Source: Ophthalmolycus amberensis (taxonomy: Eukaryota; Chordata; Actinopteri; Perciformes; Zoarcidae). Taken from it: a stretch of 64,000 nt of DNA. Location of the stretch: positions 26,001 to 90,000 of the forward strand of contig JAFEUB010001789.1 of NCBI GenBank assembly GCA_024529925.1, given 5' to 3'. This document shows, piece by piece, positions 1 through 12,130 of the stretch. Each line of letters opens with the position of its first letter. Within the stretch, counting starts at the first letter, position 1. Made by a program: the position numbers and the translations under genes. Below the pieces are notes generated by a model. The model saw nothing but the letters and a program-made list of their open reading frames with translations. It had not been told where the DNA came from and made no database searches.

Positions 1-490
1 TGGGATTTCCTAGTCTGGCTCAAGGACTGCATCGTGGTGATGTTCACTTTTCTGTCCTGTGAGACTCTTTTTTTCTTGTCTTTTGGCTGGATAATAAAAA
101 ACAAAAGAAATGGTTCAGTCTACTCTGCAGCTCTGGAGAAGCCTGGAAGCTGCAGGACAGTCGAGAGGAATGTATTGTCTGTACATGAGAAACGTTACCC
201 GGCTGTCTCTCTCGCATGGAGCTGGAGGAGTTTAGAGTAATTTGAACTGCATCAGCTCCGCTGGGGCTTCACAGTGGAGTCGGAGGGTTTACAGTAAAGC
301 CCTTCTGTGGTAGTTAACCGTGTATATGGAATACTTCATTTAACCTGCAGCTTCTTCTTCTTCTGCATGAGGTCGAAACCAGAAAGAGTCTGCTTTAAAG
401 TGATACTGTTGGCTTGAATGGTGGCTGTGTACTGTTGCTCTGAATCCACTTAATTTCATTGTTACTTGGACCAAATTGGACAGCTGTAGA

Positions 491-493
<3 letters not shown>

Positions 494-541
<48 letters not shown>
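494..541. repeat. (GT)n microsatellite
   Basis: An uninterrupted GT dinucleotide run of about 24 units. It makes long artefactual Cys-Val frames on the plus strand. Confidence 0.97.
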
Positions 542-1055
542 CCTGCCCTGACCTTCAGTGTCGAGCTATCCCAGCTGCTAAGTGGCCTCAGCGAATTGTT
601 GAAACTCTTAAATCAGCGAGTGGAAGTGGAGGAACAATTCCCAGCTGTGTGGATTTTTCACGGAGAGTCGAGCCTCGCCCCTCTCCAAATTTTTTGGCAT
701 TGATAACAATTTCAATATGTTGAGTCTTCGATTAAAATATTAGTATTTAAACGTTCTTCCCGTAATCCTTTAAAATATTGTTTAGACTTCTCAACTTTTT
801 CTTCTTTTTGCAGTGAAATTCTCTCAACAGGTTACTGATCGTTGACACGCTGCCTTAACGGATTAAAGAGTCTGTTTGTAGCTTACATCGCAGCCGAGGA
901 GGGATCGTTAGAAAACCCGCTCCATGGTGACAAGACACCTCACGTGACATTATGAGTCTTGAAATGTGTTTTTGTAATGTAAATGACCCTAATAGGATCA
1001 CACACACCCACTAAGTCTGGTTTGGCCTCTTGTCAACAGTGCTGCCGTATTTACA

Positions 1056-1067
1056 CCCCCCCCCCCC
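1056..1067. repeat. poly-C run
   Basis: A mononucleotide run of about 12 C, followed by pyrimidine-rich sequence up to about 1190. Confidence 0.9.
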
Positions 1068-1399
1068 TTTATTGACCTCTTTAGCTAGTTTCAGTTTCTA
1101 TCCCTTTCCAAATCCTCATCAGCTCCCTCTAAATCTCCCCTCGCCCATCCCCCATCTCCTCTGCCTGCTGCTGCCGTCTGCAGTTCTGCTTTCAGCTCTT
1201 TCTCCTTTGACTCATCAACGTGTTCAGAAGCCACTTCACATTGAAATACAGTCATCGATGTGCTGTTAGAACAGTGGTCGTATGATAATCTAGACATTCA
1301 TAAAGAAGTTCACTAGTCGTCCAAATTCAATCCGGTTTAAAGAAGATGTTCTATATAATGTTTCTGGAATAATATGTCTGCTGCATTAATGTGTATGTT

Positions 1400-1850
1400 T
1401 CATTTTACTGCTGTAGATGTTTGAAGTTGTTCTAATTTTAACTCCTTTTGATACGACAGTATCGGGTAGTTTAATCTACAGCAATGCTTCATGTCTTATA
1501 CAATCATCATATGTTGTCATGACCTCAGAAAAACAGCTGTTTCCAGCTTTGTAATGATACATTTTCCAGCTGATCCAAAAGACGCATAAAAGACAACTTC
1601 ATCCGTCAGTTTATCACAAACATTCAACATCAACACATTCGTGTTTTTCACGGGACAGGAAGGGGATGAAAAACTGTAATCTGTCAAATAACTTAAGCTG
1701 TCAGACACATGTAACCCTGTATGAAGTACAATTAACTACCACTGAGATGTACTGGAGTAGAAGTAGAAAGTAGCACTCAGTTTAAGTACAAGGACCTGAA
1801 ATGTATAGTACTCAAGTAAAATGTACTTTGTTACATTCCAACACTGCTGG
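1400..1850 (+). repeat. Dispersed repeat, copy 1 (paired with 57050-57490)
   Basis: Blocks of this stretch recur in the same order and orientation at 57050-57490. They include a block starting AGTTTAATCTACAGCAATGC, a block with TTTATCACAAACATTCAACA, a block with GGACAGGAAGGGGATG, and a terminal block GAGATGTA(C/G)TGGAGTAGAAG. The last block also occurs alone elsewhere in the window. No coding capacity is seen. It is probably an old non-autonomous element, but I could not identify its ends or class. Confidence 0.75.
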
Positions 1851-1990
1851 ATTCTACATTCATCTGCAAATATAAATATCAGCGGCTTGACCTGAAGTAC
1901 GTTTGTTTAGTGACATTGCTGTCATCGTACCCACTCATCAGCTCTCACACTAAACACAGAACAATCAAACACAGAGATAAGAGTGATTCT

Positions 1991-1991
<1 letters not shown>

Positions 1992-2022
<31 letters not shown>
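1992..2022. repeat. (CA)n microsatellite
   Basis: An uninterrupted CA run of about 15 units. Confidence 0.95.
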
Positions 2023-2024
<2 letters not shown>

Positions 2025-3311
2025 CCCAGGCAGTGTCAGAGTGACTCAGAGGTCCACAGCGGACAAACACTGACCTCCGTCCCTCCGTCCCTCCGTCCAT
2101 TGTTTACAAAGAGACAGCGGGGGATGAACTGTGAGTCTCGACTGCTTTAACATCAGAAGGTTCCGTTTGAACGGAACAGAGCAGCATGGTGGGATACGTT
2201 GACAGCGAGGGAGTAACAAAAAACTAAAAAAACGTTTCCAAAAAATACAGATAGCAGTCAGCTCTCTGAAAAGGCAGAAATGAAGAAAGGGTCTGGACAA
2301 AAAAAAAAGTACAGGGAGGGTAGAGTTTAAAAAGAAAAATCCCAAGTGCGGGGGGGCGACAGATGATACTGGGAATGACAGGGGAAAGTAGAAATGATGA
2401 GGAGTGATGAAGAGGAGGTGGAGGAAGGAACTATAGCTAAAATAAAAGCCACTCTACTGAGACGGAGACTGCCTGCTCTCAACAACAAGTATACATGACA
2501 AATACGATTTTCTGTTTGGCTTAAACTCTGTGGTGCGAGATTACGATTGATGAATCCTCATCAAACAGGAGATACCGCAGAGGTGAACATCGCCAAATAC
2601 AGTTACGGCCTAAAGTCCACTTTGTACAGAGGGTAACTGGTTTAAAAAGCTATTACGTTCCAGTCCAGAGGTCAGATAAAGAGCCCCGCTCACAGGCAAA
2701 AAGAGACTCAACTACATTGACTTCCAATCTGAATCCAGCCAGAGCGCCGACCGGCAGCAGCGGCTTCAGCTCTGATGGCTTTTTATTCAATAAAACAACA
2801 GACTAAGTGGCATTGAGTCTCCCAGAGGCAAAACTGCCACCAGTATTTCAACATAGGACGAGGTTAGCTTCAGGTACTTCTATGTACTAGAAACATGAGG
2901 AAATAGATCAATGAAGGCAGGCACCGGACTGTAAAGCTGCTAAAAGGATATGAAGGGAACTTTTGAAATGTCCTTTTAAAAATAAATGCGAATTAGGCGC
3001 GTTTCCATCAACTGGTGTGGAGAGTAGAGGACGGCTTGGCCCTCTAAACCATCTAAAGGAGGAACGAGGAGAGAATTTAAACCTTTTTTGTAAAGGCAAC
3101 TTGAGCCGGGGTTCGCTGTAGCACTAAAAAGCTGAGTCAGCGGCCCGCCATGATTGAATAATGTATGAATATCTAACACTGAATTTTATAACGACACTGA
3201 TAAGGAAACTGTTCAGTGTGGATCAGTCAGCGGACTCTCATATGTGACCCCCACCAACTCTCTGCCGGTGTTTCCCGTCTTTACACTCAACTATAGCATC
3301 AAGAATAACCA

Positions 3312-3340
3312 AACTAAATCTACTAAATCTACTAAATCTG
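3312..3340. repeat. Short tandem repeat, 9-bp unit
   Basis: Three consecutive units of ACTAAATCT, followed by decayed CTATATCTG-like units. Confidence 0.8.
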
Positions 3341-3689
3341 CTATATCTGCTGTTTACTTTGTGGTATTACTACTTTTACTAAAAGGTCTGTCTACTTCTT
3401 CCGCCGGCCATGTGTGGATTAAAGTGTCTACAAGGCTAAAACACGCTAACTGTGATTATGTTCGCCGACGAGCATACATTAAATAATTGTGTTTTAATGG
3501 GCTCCGTCGTACTGCTTTGATCCCATAATGATGGCATTGTTGGTGTGTATGTGAACATAGAGCAGCCAAATCCAGTCCTTAAGAGAGCAGAGGACACAGC
3601 GGCCTACATGTGGCATTACAAACACTCTCGTTTGCTTTTTGACCTGAGAACACTGAAAGAGAGCAACAGCCAAGAATTCAACCACCCAC

Positions 3690-3728
3690 CCACACACACC
3701 CACACACACACACACACACACACACCCA
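3690..3728. repeat. (CA)n microsatellite
   Basis: A CA run with CCCA interruptions at both ends. Confidence 0.92.
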
Positions 3729-4088
3729 CACAAGCTTCAGTCTTTTCCAGCTTGTTTCAGTGGTTTAATCACCAACAGCCTTGAGTCTCGTCAAAGGCTG
3801 ACGATCAGAGAGTGTCAAATGCTTCAGAATCCTTTAAACAAACAGCTTTCCTTCACCTCGCAAAGTCATCCATCAATTTTCTCTGTTCTCACTGTGGACG
3901 GTCGAGGCCGTGGATGAATCAGAAGCTTCTCGTTTGAAGGCTCTACGATACATTTTTGAATGACACCGCTTCTAAAAACACTGAACAGTGAAACGGCTGC
4001 GGAATCACATCGCTTAATCATCTGCAACACTTTTTAAAATGTAATAAATGCACAAGAGTTTTGGGAGGCAGGGTTAACAGCTGAAACC

Positions 4089-4110
4089 CTAATGCCTAAC
4101 CAGGCATTAG
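4089..4110. repeat. Perfect 9-bp inverted repeat
   Basis: CTAATGCCT and its exact reverse complement AGGCATTAG flank a 4-base loop (AACC). It could form a small hairpin. There is no adjoining gene and no U-run, so no function is claimed. Confidence 0.8.
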
Positions 4111-5850
4111 ATCAGGTAATTACCGTATCTAAACGCTTGCTGGTCGGTCGGCACAGTCAGTATCTGCATCGGGTGTTCTTCAAGCTCGCAGCTAAAACTC
4201 AGCGTGGGAGAATTCAATCTGCAGTAAAAGTATTGTTTTTTCTGTCTAACTAGCATCATGTTTGACTGCAGTGTGTACATGAACATGTATTTGTACTCCA
4301 CTTGGCAGATGCCTCAATTAACTTGAACGGCCTGTTCATCTAAATGAGACTCAGCCGATTTATTTTTCCACTGAGAACTCCAAAGAAAAGTGCCATTTGA
4401 CCGGACTGCGGCAATCAGGATCTTTTACAACTCAATTCAGCTTATTTATACGAAATATTATCAACAAAGAAAATATGGTATATTATTACAGATGAAGCCA
4501 CACAGCGAGCACCTTTATCCCATTACTTCAGTAAAGTCTTGCATGCAGGACTTGTGTGATAAACTATGTAATAAAAGTCTGTAGCTGTGTCCCATTTCCA
4601 CATTACATACAGTACTATATATACACAAGAAATCAATGCACCTTTGTGCACCGACAGCATATTACAATAAACGTATATTTGCCACTATTCCAGGACAAGA
4701 CACATATTCTTTCAGCTGTTTTGTAACTGCAGCACGGCTCCATCACAAGAGCTGAGCTGTGTTCCAAGATGGCGTCACATTCATTCCAATCAAAGTTGCC
4801 CGCTGGACGCTGAAAACCTGTTTAAGGCTTCCTACATGTATTTGGGTCCACACAGCGTGCTCATTAGAGTCCTCCTCCGGACGACTTCCTGCTGACCCCA
4901 CGCGCACAGGAATGACGTGAAAACATTTCAAATGTCTTTGGATCTAATTTAATTGGACGTCAGATTAAGATTGTCGAGTTCTTGTGACACTTAAATCATT
5001 TGACAGTCGTCTTTGTAGTTTCTGCCTCCCGTGGACTCGAAACACATTTCATTACACTGAGGAAAAGTGCGTTTCAAGCCCCATATTGGCTCCTTGTCTC
5101 ACGTACAGAGGAATCAGAGAGTCTCTCGTTGTCCTTGGGAGGCTTAAACCACGGCACCGCTTGTTTAAAGTCTTGTTTAAAGCGGGGCTAAATGTGGTCT
5201 GTAGAATACCTGCTGTATGTTCTTTAAAGAGGATATCAACATATCAAAATAAAATAGATAAATCACGTCATTATTTCTGAACGCTTTCTCTTTCTGCATA
5301 AAGCGATGAGTCCTGTGACTCTGGTTGTAAATGTAAAATGTGTGAAAGCAAAGCTAAAAATAACAGCTGACTGACTTCTCTTTTCTGCCCAATTTGATCT
5401 CCCTCTTCTTCTTCTCCTCCTCTCCCTCCTGCTATGAAACTGAGAGTGCAGAGTGCAAATGATTCACACTCACACAGAGATGGGAAAAAAAAAAAGAATT
5501 CAGAAAAAGCTTCGAGGCTGCAAACTGCAACGCTCCCTTTTTGAACTCAGAACCTTTGACAGCCTGACACTCGGCCTGACTCCATGTGCACTTTAAGTGG
5601 ACTGTTCATTTAACAAAAGCTGGCTTTTGGCTCAACCGGCTGTTGTACATTTTTCCTGACATTCACCTCCTGTGTTAAATGTATTAAAAAAGGTTGTACC
5701 TTCACTCCCTCAGCCCCAGAGTTTGTGACATCTTCCTTTGTTTTCCATCAAAAGAAAAACCTTATTGAGCAGGCTTGAGCAGAAAAACCTCACTGACACT
5801 CATCTTTATATGAAACATCTCTCCTCCTGATGGAGTCACAGTTAGCGCGG

Positions 5851-6178
5851 AAATAACTAATTGGTCCAGTCCAGTGACCAAAAACGAACATTTTAATGAC
5901 AGATTATTCATTTATCAAGCTAAAGATCATCACATTTACAGATTCCAGATCCTCCACTAAGAGGATATGCTACATTTCTTTGTTTCGTATCTCTGTAAAC
6001 TGAATCTCTTTGGGTTTGGACTGTTGTTCGAGGAAAACAAACAATTCAAAGACGCCATTTTGAGTTCTGGGAAAAAAAAATGTTTTTTTCAGATTTTCTC
6101 AGATTTTCTCGATGAATGGTTTAAAAGAAAGACCAATCGATTCATTGCTAATGAAACTAATCATCATTTGTAGCACAA
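5851..6178 (+). repeat. Dispersed repeat family A, forward copy
   Basis: A diverged copy of a family seen at least ten times here. Diagnostic blocks are GTAAACTGAATCTCTTTGGG, then TTTGGACTGTTG, then a GACGCCATTTTGAG block, then an ATCGATT-rich end. Forward orientation is defined by that order. Confidence 0.7.
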
Positions 6179-8858
6179 GATGCACAGTTTTATGGAGTGA
6201 ATATCAGACAGCTGCTGGACTAACATTATAGCAATGAACCAGCTAAGATAAGGAAGAAGACTGCTAGTTAGCAAACACGGACATACAAAATGTTTTCAAA
6301 TATATAGTTTCGCAAATGTTTAAAGCGGAAGAAATGCATGTTTGTAAGGCCTCATCAATACACACAGACCATATCAATGTAATGCAATGAGAAGGGAGGA
6401 TCATAAGAGAGTTTGTAGTCAGTGAGGAGAGCAGATCAGCAGGGAGGTACTGATACTCACCGTAAGTTTCACCAAAACAATTGAATGAATATTATCTTCA
6501 TCTCCGTGGAGAAACAGCCCTTTGAAAACATCCAAATGCATTCCCCTAAATCAGAGCAGAGTTTAATCTGAAGTGGAGACCCTCCTACTCCCAGATGTAA
6601 AAGTGATACGAGAGACTCAGTTAACAAGCTCTGGATTAAAAACAAATGTATCTTCAGTCCAGGTTTCTGCACCACCCAGCAGCTGCATCTGTACAGAGCT
6701 CCATATTGTACAATAAAGGCAGATTATGCGTCGCATCAGGAGGGAGTTACCACCAAATCCACCTTGGGTGAGTCATCCTGACACTGAATTCATCATCTCA
6801 GCTAAGTGTTTGTCTCTGTACTGGAAACAGCAGCAGGAGGACCCTTTGATAAATCTGCAGATCCAGGAGGAGGCCGAGCACCCGGGCCAGTTTGTTCTGC
6901 AGGACCAGATTGGATTAGCCACAGGCATGTTTGTGTCAGGTGGTAAGTGGTAGGAGCGTGTTTAGTGAGTAAATAAGGATTTATTTAGCCAATATTACAG
7001 TGAAAAGAACCAATCTTAAATATGTTATCTTTTCAATTTATCCCAAAATCAATGCCAATTTACAGCTCGGAGTGGCCGCTGTTTTCAGTGTGGAAAGCTG
7101 AGAATACTAAGAAGGCAGAGTCCGTTCAGTGACTTTTCCCTCCATATGACAAAGTGTCTTCTGGGGAAAAGTTCAGAATGAGCCTTTACAAAGTATCCCT
7201 GTGAGGCCTAAGGCATGTCTGGTTTTGATTTGCTGGCTTCATCGTCTGGACTGCAGCGTAACGTCACCCTCCTCATCATGACGCTGACCTCGGCCCGACA
7301 CGCCCGCCGTCCGACCCGAAATCTCCCATGTCTCTGGGACATTTACTGAAGGTTACGACCCAATTATCGGAGCTGTGCCAGCAAGAAGAGAAGATGGAGG
7401 TGATGGAGAAAGATGAGATGGAGAGAAGTAAGCCGCACAGGAGGACAGGAGGAAGAGAGAGGCTGTATCTGGTGTGCTAACGGCTAACAGGCTAGCAAAC
7501 TGGGAACAGGCTAGCGTGGGAACTTGTTATGTCAGTTAGCAAACTCTGCATTAAAAAACTACAGATGTGTTTGAACCACCGTCTCCTAAATATAGATGTT
7601 AACTGCTAGAAGAGGGAGGGAAAGAAGACGAGGTAAATAGAGAAAAATAGATTTGAAAAGACTGGTCAATCGTTAAAAGTAGTAGAAAATAAGATAGGAA
7701 GAGGAGGCGGAGAAAGGGGAGGGAAGAAGAGCGACCGATCAATACAACGAGGAATATCCTTATCTGTCAAAAATGTAGCATGGATTTGTTTCCCTAATGT
7801 CCCTTTCATGAGGTCAAACAACTGGGTCATCATTTCAGTTATGTAATTTTCATGTCGAAATAGTTTTAAAAAGGGTTTATTACGGAATTAAACAAAAATC
7901 TGAATCTTTCTAGAACAAAATAAAGAAACAAAACTGGCCATGGAGCTGCGATTTTCTGACTGAACGTACGTTTGCTCATGCAAATGCAGGAGCTATCAAT
8001 GTAAAATGGACAGGAGATTAATTGTCCAGGGAGACGACGTCAAACTGTTTTTGACAAAGCAGCCATGACGAAGGTAAGAGTCTGCTTTGCATGTTGTACG
8101 ACTGACCCTGTTCTATATTAATCTGAGGAGAGTGCAGAGAGAGCAGGAAACGTACTTCATATGGTTTTAATACCTGCTAAGAGCAGAAGGAAAAACAGAA
8201 GTTAAGTAAGTTGTAAGCTTCTGGCTGATGTCCTCAACACCTACAAGAAGTCAAAAGGTTAAATTTGGAGCCGTCTGAACATACTTCCTGTCTGCCTCCT
8301 GACAGACTTGAGAAGAAACGGTCGTAAGAAATATGAAGCCGATTGGAAAACGTTGAGGATCCATTAATAATATGGTTCGTCTCTCACTGGCTCCAACAAG
8401 TCTAACAGCCAGACGAAACAATCGATGACAGGAGGCTGAGGGGTTTCAATGTGAATCCAACAGGGAAGATTTTACTACACAACATTCACATACAGTGAAC
8501 AGTACAGATAGATTATTTTAGCCGTTTTTAAACGTATGCATGCATGTTTGATTCATGAAAGCACACAAATACAACACGCTCCAGCCACCTGCAAGCTAAT
8601 AAAAATATCATGTGACTGGAGTTGGGTCACATGTTTCCTCATCATTTGATACTAGCGCTGTTACGAATCGCAGATTAATCAATTAGTCGATCAATGGTAA
8701 ATTTATAAAAAATATCCCAAAGTCCCAGTTCTCAAAAGTAAGAATTTGATGCTTTTCTTTGTCATTGATAAAAAGGTACAATAATGTCATATTTGTACGC
8801 TTTTGTACTGTTGGTCGAATAAAATACGCTATCTGGGCCAATGACATCCAATTTTCAT

Positions 8859-9547
8859 CCATCCATTATCTTCCACTTATCCGCCGCCGGGGCAGCAGGC
8901 ATAGCAGGGGATTCCAGACTTCCCTTCCTGGGGGACTAAGAGTTGTTCCGAGGCAAGATGAGATGTATCAAGCGTGTTCTAGGTCTACCCCCGGGCCGCT
9001 TACCAGTTGGGAATGCCCAGAAAACCTCTCGGGGGAGGCGCCCAGAAGGCATCCCGATCAGATAGCCGAAACCACCTCAGCTGGCCCCTTTAGACGCAAG
9101 GGAGCCGCATCTCTACTCCGAGCTCCCACCAGATGTCTGAACCCCCTTACTTCTTAGGCTGAGCCCAGCAATCCAACAAGAGGAAGCTCATTTCGGCCGC
9201 TTGTAGCGGCGATCTCATTCTTTCGGTCACAACCCAAAAGGTCATGACCGTAGGTGAGCGAGGGAACCTATGGACTTGTAAATCGAGAGCTTTGCCTTCT
9301 GGCTCAGCTTTCTCTTCACAATGCGGTCCGGTACAACGCCCGCATTCCGCCAACGCCCGTCCATCTCCTGCTCCATTTTACCCTCACTCGTGAACAAAAC
9401 CCCCGAGATACTTGAACTCCCTCACTTGGGACAGTGACTCACTCCCAATCCGGAGGGCGCAATCCACCGTTTTCCATGAGAGAACCACGGCCTCAGACTT
9501 GGAGGTACTGACTCTCATCCCGACCGCTTCAAATCGCCCCAGTGCGT
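8859..9547 (-). mobile_element. 5'-truncated non-LTR retrotransposon (LINE) relic
   Basis: Read on the minus strand, this matches the 3' end of a LINE reverse-transcriptase ORF that is very common in fish. Remnants include a YGHDL-like stretch, VVTERMRSPLQAAEMSFLL, a basic GRRPRGRPR-like area decayed by frameshifts, and a C-terminal proline-rich end. The 3' end on the minus strand finishes in ATGGATGG-type repeats, consistent with a GATG-tailed RTE/Rex3-like element, although the exact clade is uncertain. Stops and frameshifts make it inactive. It is more GC-rich than its surroundings. Confidence 0.85.
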
Positions 9548-9759
9548 GCTAAGGTTCACATTCTGATTTTCCATGTAGTCTGACATTAATCAAAGAACAT
9601 CTGCAAATTAAATCACGTCCTCCAGCAAATGTACTATTGCACTTATTGAGAACGCCAAAAGATACGCTTACTTTTGTTCCAGCTTCAGTACTTCTCGGCA
9701 CTTAAAGTATCCCCAAAGGTTTTCAGTTGAGATCTGGTGACCATGAAGGCCATAGCTTC

Positions 9760-9960
9760 CCTCCTCTATTGCTCTCCCACAGGTTTCTTCCTCTTTCCTC
9801 CCCGTTAAAGGGGTTTTTTGGGGAGTTTTTCCTGTTCTGATGTGAGGGTTCTGGGACAAGAGGATGTCAAATGTGTACATATTGTAAAGCCCTCTGAGGC
9901 AAATTTGTAATTTGTGATTTTGGGCTATACAAAAATAAATTGAATTGAATTGAATTGAAT
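9760..9960 (+). mobile_element. L2-like LINE 3' tail with (TTGAA)n end
   Basis: The sequence runs from a CTCCCACAGGTTTCTTCCTC block through GTAAAGCCCTCTGAGGCAAA to TATACAAAAATAAATTGAAT and ends in four pentamer repeats at about 9940-9960. This is a familiar fish LINE/SINE 3' tail with a short tandem-repeat terminus. It holds only the 3' fragment and no ORF. Confidence 0.75.
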
Positions 9961-11079
9961 AGCTTGATGATAAATGAGTCACATTATCTTTTATCATCAA
10001 ACCATTCAGTCAGCCCTTGTTTGGAAGATTTATACACTCATTTATTCAAGTTTTTCCTTTCCTTTGTTACCTGTCTAAGTAAATCCACCACCAAAGGACA
10101 CCACGAGCCCAGAGTGCCAAGGTGCGTGGCTTGTAGCTGTTTTTTTCCAGCACTGTTTTGTTGTTCACTTGACCTCCTTGGTGCTGCATTGAATAACCAA
10201 CCTTGAACCCAGCCGTCAGTCTGAACAGAAAGCCTTTCAGCGGTAAATAAAAAACATGTATAAATGAATAGCCAAGTAGAAAAATGTGAGCAACGAGAGA
10301 AAATTCATAAAAAGAACAACTGCGTCAGACCTGACGGTTCTCTGTCTGAGAGCTGCAATTAATGAAACATGACTCAGAGTCCGCCGACCCTCCTGCTCGG
10401 CTCCTCTTACCACCAGTTTCTTCTTTTGTCAAGCTGCCAGAGGTGACTCGTCAGGTAATGGCCTCCCCAAACAGCTGGAGGGGGTCAAAGGGTCATATGA
10501 CAGCAGCCTCGGGCCGATCAGCATTCCTGAACGTCTGCGGACTGTTTGATATTGGATAACCCTGAATCACTCACTGCCCTGTTTTCACAACGTCACCTTC
10601 GCTACAGTCTGACATTTGTGGTTGGAGAGCCGACGGTCTTCTCTTCGTCCTTCAGGCGCTGGATGAAATTATGAGAACACGCTGTAAACGTCGATCCCAT
10701 CTTGTTACAGCTCTCAGATCTCCAAGCTGCTATTCTCACTTTGAATACAGCAGCATTTCAAAGCAGGTTAGCAATAACACGCCTTCATACATTGAATACG
10801 AATATGCACATCGCCGTCCGTTAACATAAATCAATTTGCTAAAAACCTAAAATAAAAGTTGTAGGACTGCTGAGTTAAGTCCTTTCCACCTGACTTGAAG
10901 TCCCTATGCAACCAAATGTTGATGTCTAAATGCTTCCTGCTGCCACAGGACATTGTTCACCACATGACATGAGGTCAAAAAGGGTAAACAAGCTCCTCTT
11001 GCAGAAAGCATATAGCTTGAGTGCCGGATATGCTCTTAAAAAACGTAGACAATGCAAATGTGATGATTACTTCTCTAGG

Positions 11080-11215
11080 AACTAGGAATGTCTGTACAAA
11101 ATGTCATGATAATCCATCCCATAACTGTTGAGGCATGTCAGTCTGGACCAAAGTGTTAGACCGACCAACACTGCCATCCGTAGAGTCCGGCTGCTGCACT
11201 GCTAGTGGTTTAGAT
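11080..11215 (+). repeat. Dispersed repeat (GGAATGTCTGTACAAAAT family)
   Basis: The blocks GGAATGTCTGTACAAAATGT, ATAATCCATCC and TCAGTCTGGACCAAAGTG match, from recollection, an abundant fish interspersed repeat. This is a single copy with no coding capacity. Confidence 0.5.
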
Positions 11216-11879
11216 CACATGATGTATAAGAACAAGTCACGGCAGGGATGTACTCAGTACATGAAAAGTGCAGAGTGTTTTGTCATTTAATTAAGAACTT
11301 TAGAGCAAAACAATGACATTTGTGTTGTATGCTTGTTATCATCAAGACGATGTAATCGTGTACCACGATATATGATTTCATCACGATATGATGTGATTGA
11401 AAAGCGATACATTCTCATACGGGATTCTCTCCCAGCCCCGAGAACTAGCATCATTTTAATAAAGTCCTTCTCTGCATCGCTCTCCTCTGAGAGCTGAGAC
11501 ACAAGCTGCAGGAGGATGGCAGGCTGTGAGATAAGGCCCGTTCACAGGGACACACATTATGTGAGGATGTAGTTAATGAATAAACCGCTACAGCTTTGTG
11601 TTCCAGGAATAAAAAGAGAAAAACACACCTTCCTGATTGATTCCAATGCTGACACAAAAAGAGCCGGAGACACGAATCAAACCTTTACAAGATAAAGACG
11701 ACGTAGCAGGTAATGAAGATGAAGAGGACGCCGAAGATGAAGAGAAAAAAAAACAAGCCTAAAGGAATGTACACCGGACACTAAAAGACCACTCAATTTG
11801 TGGGGAATTTAATTTAAATCCAGTTCAGGCCAATAACTTAAGATTATTTCCATCATAGTCTGCCGATTAAAATAGTGCA

Positions 11880-12130
11880 AAGAAATGTCATTTCAATTTA
11901 CCAAAGTGCTTGTTTTGTCCAACCAATGGTCCAAATCCCAGAAAGATTGGGTTCACGATAACTGGAGAAAAACAATCAGCAAAATCCAAACATTTTGAAG
12001 CTAGAACTATTTCAGTAACTACTGCAGTAGCCTGATGATAGAAATGAAATTGTGTTTTTTCCTGCAACGGATGTCTACTTGAATTTTCAATTACTCTTCT
12101 CGATTATTTTCTCCTTGTATTGTTTATACA
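11880..12130 (-). repeat. Dispersed repeat family A, reverse copy
   Basis: It contains CTTGTTTTGTCCAACCAATGG followed by decayed AGCTAGAACTATTTC and AATTACTCTTCTCGATTATT blocks, in the reverse order and strand of family A. Confidence 0.6.

Noticed and set aside
6726..6953. 75-codon plus-strand frame with an apparently non-repetitive composition
   Set aside because: No family recognised, no supporting splice or codon signals, and the surrounding sequence is intronic.
8759..9157. Plus-strand frame of 132 codons
   Set aside because: Antisense to the LINE relic; no independent support.
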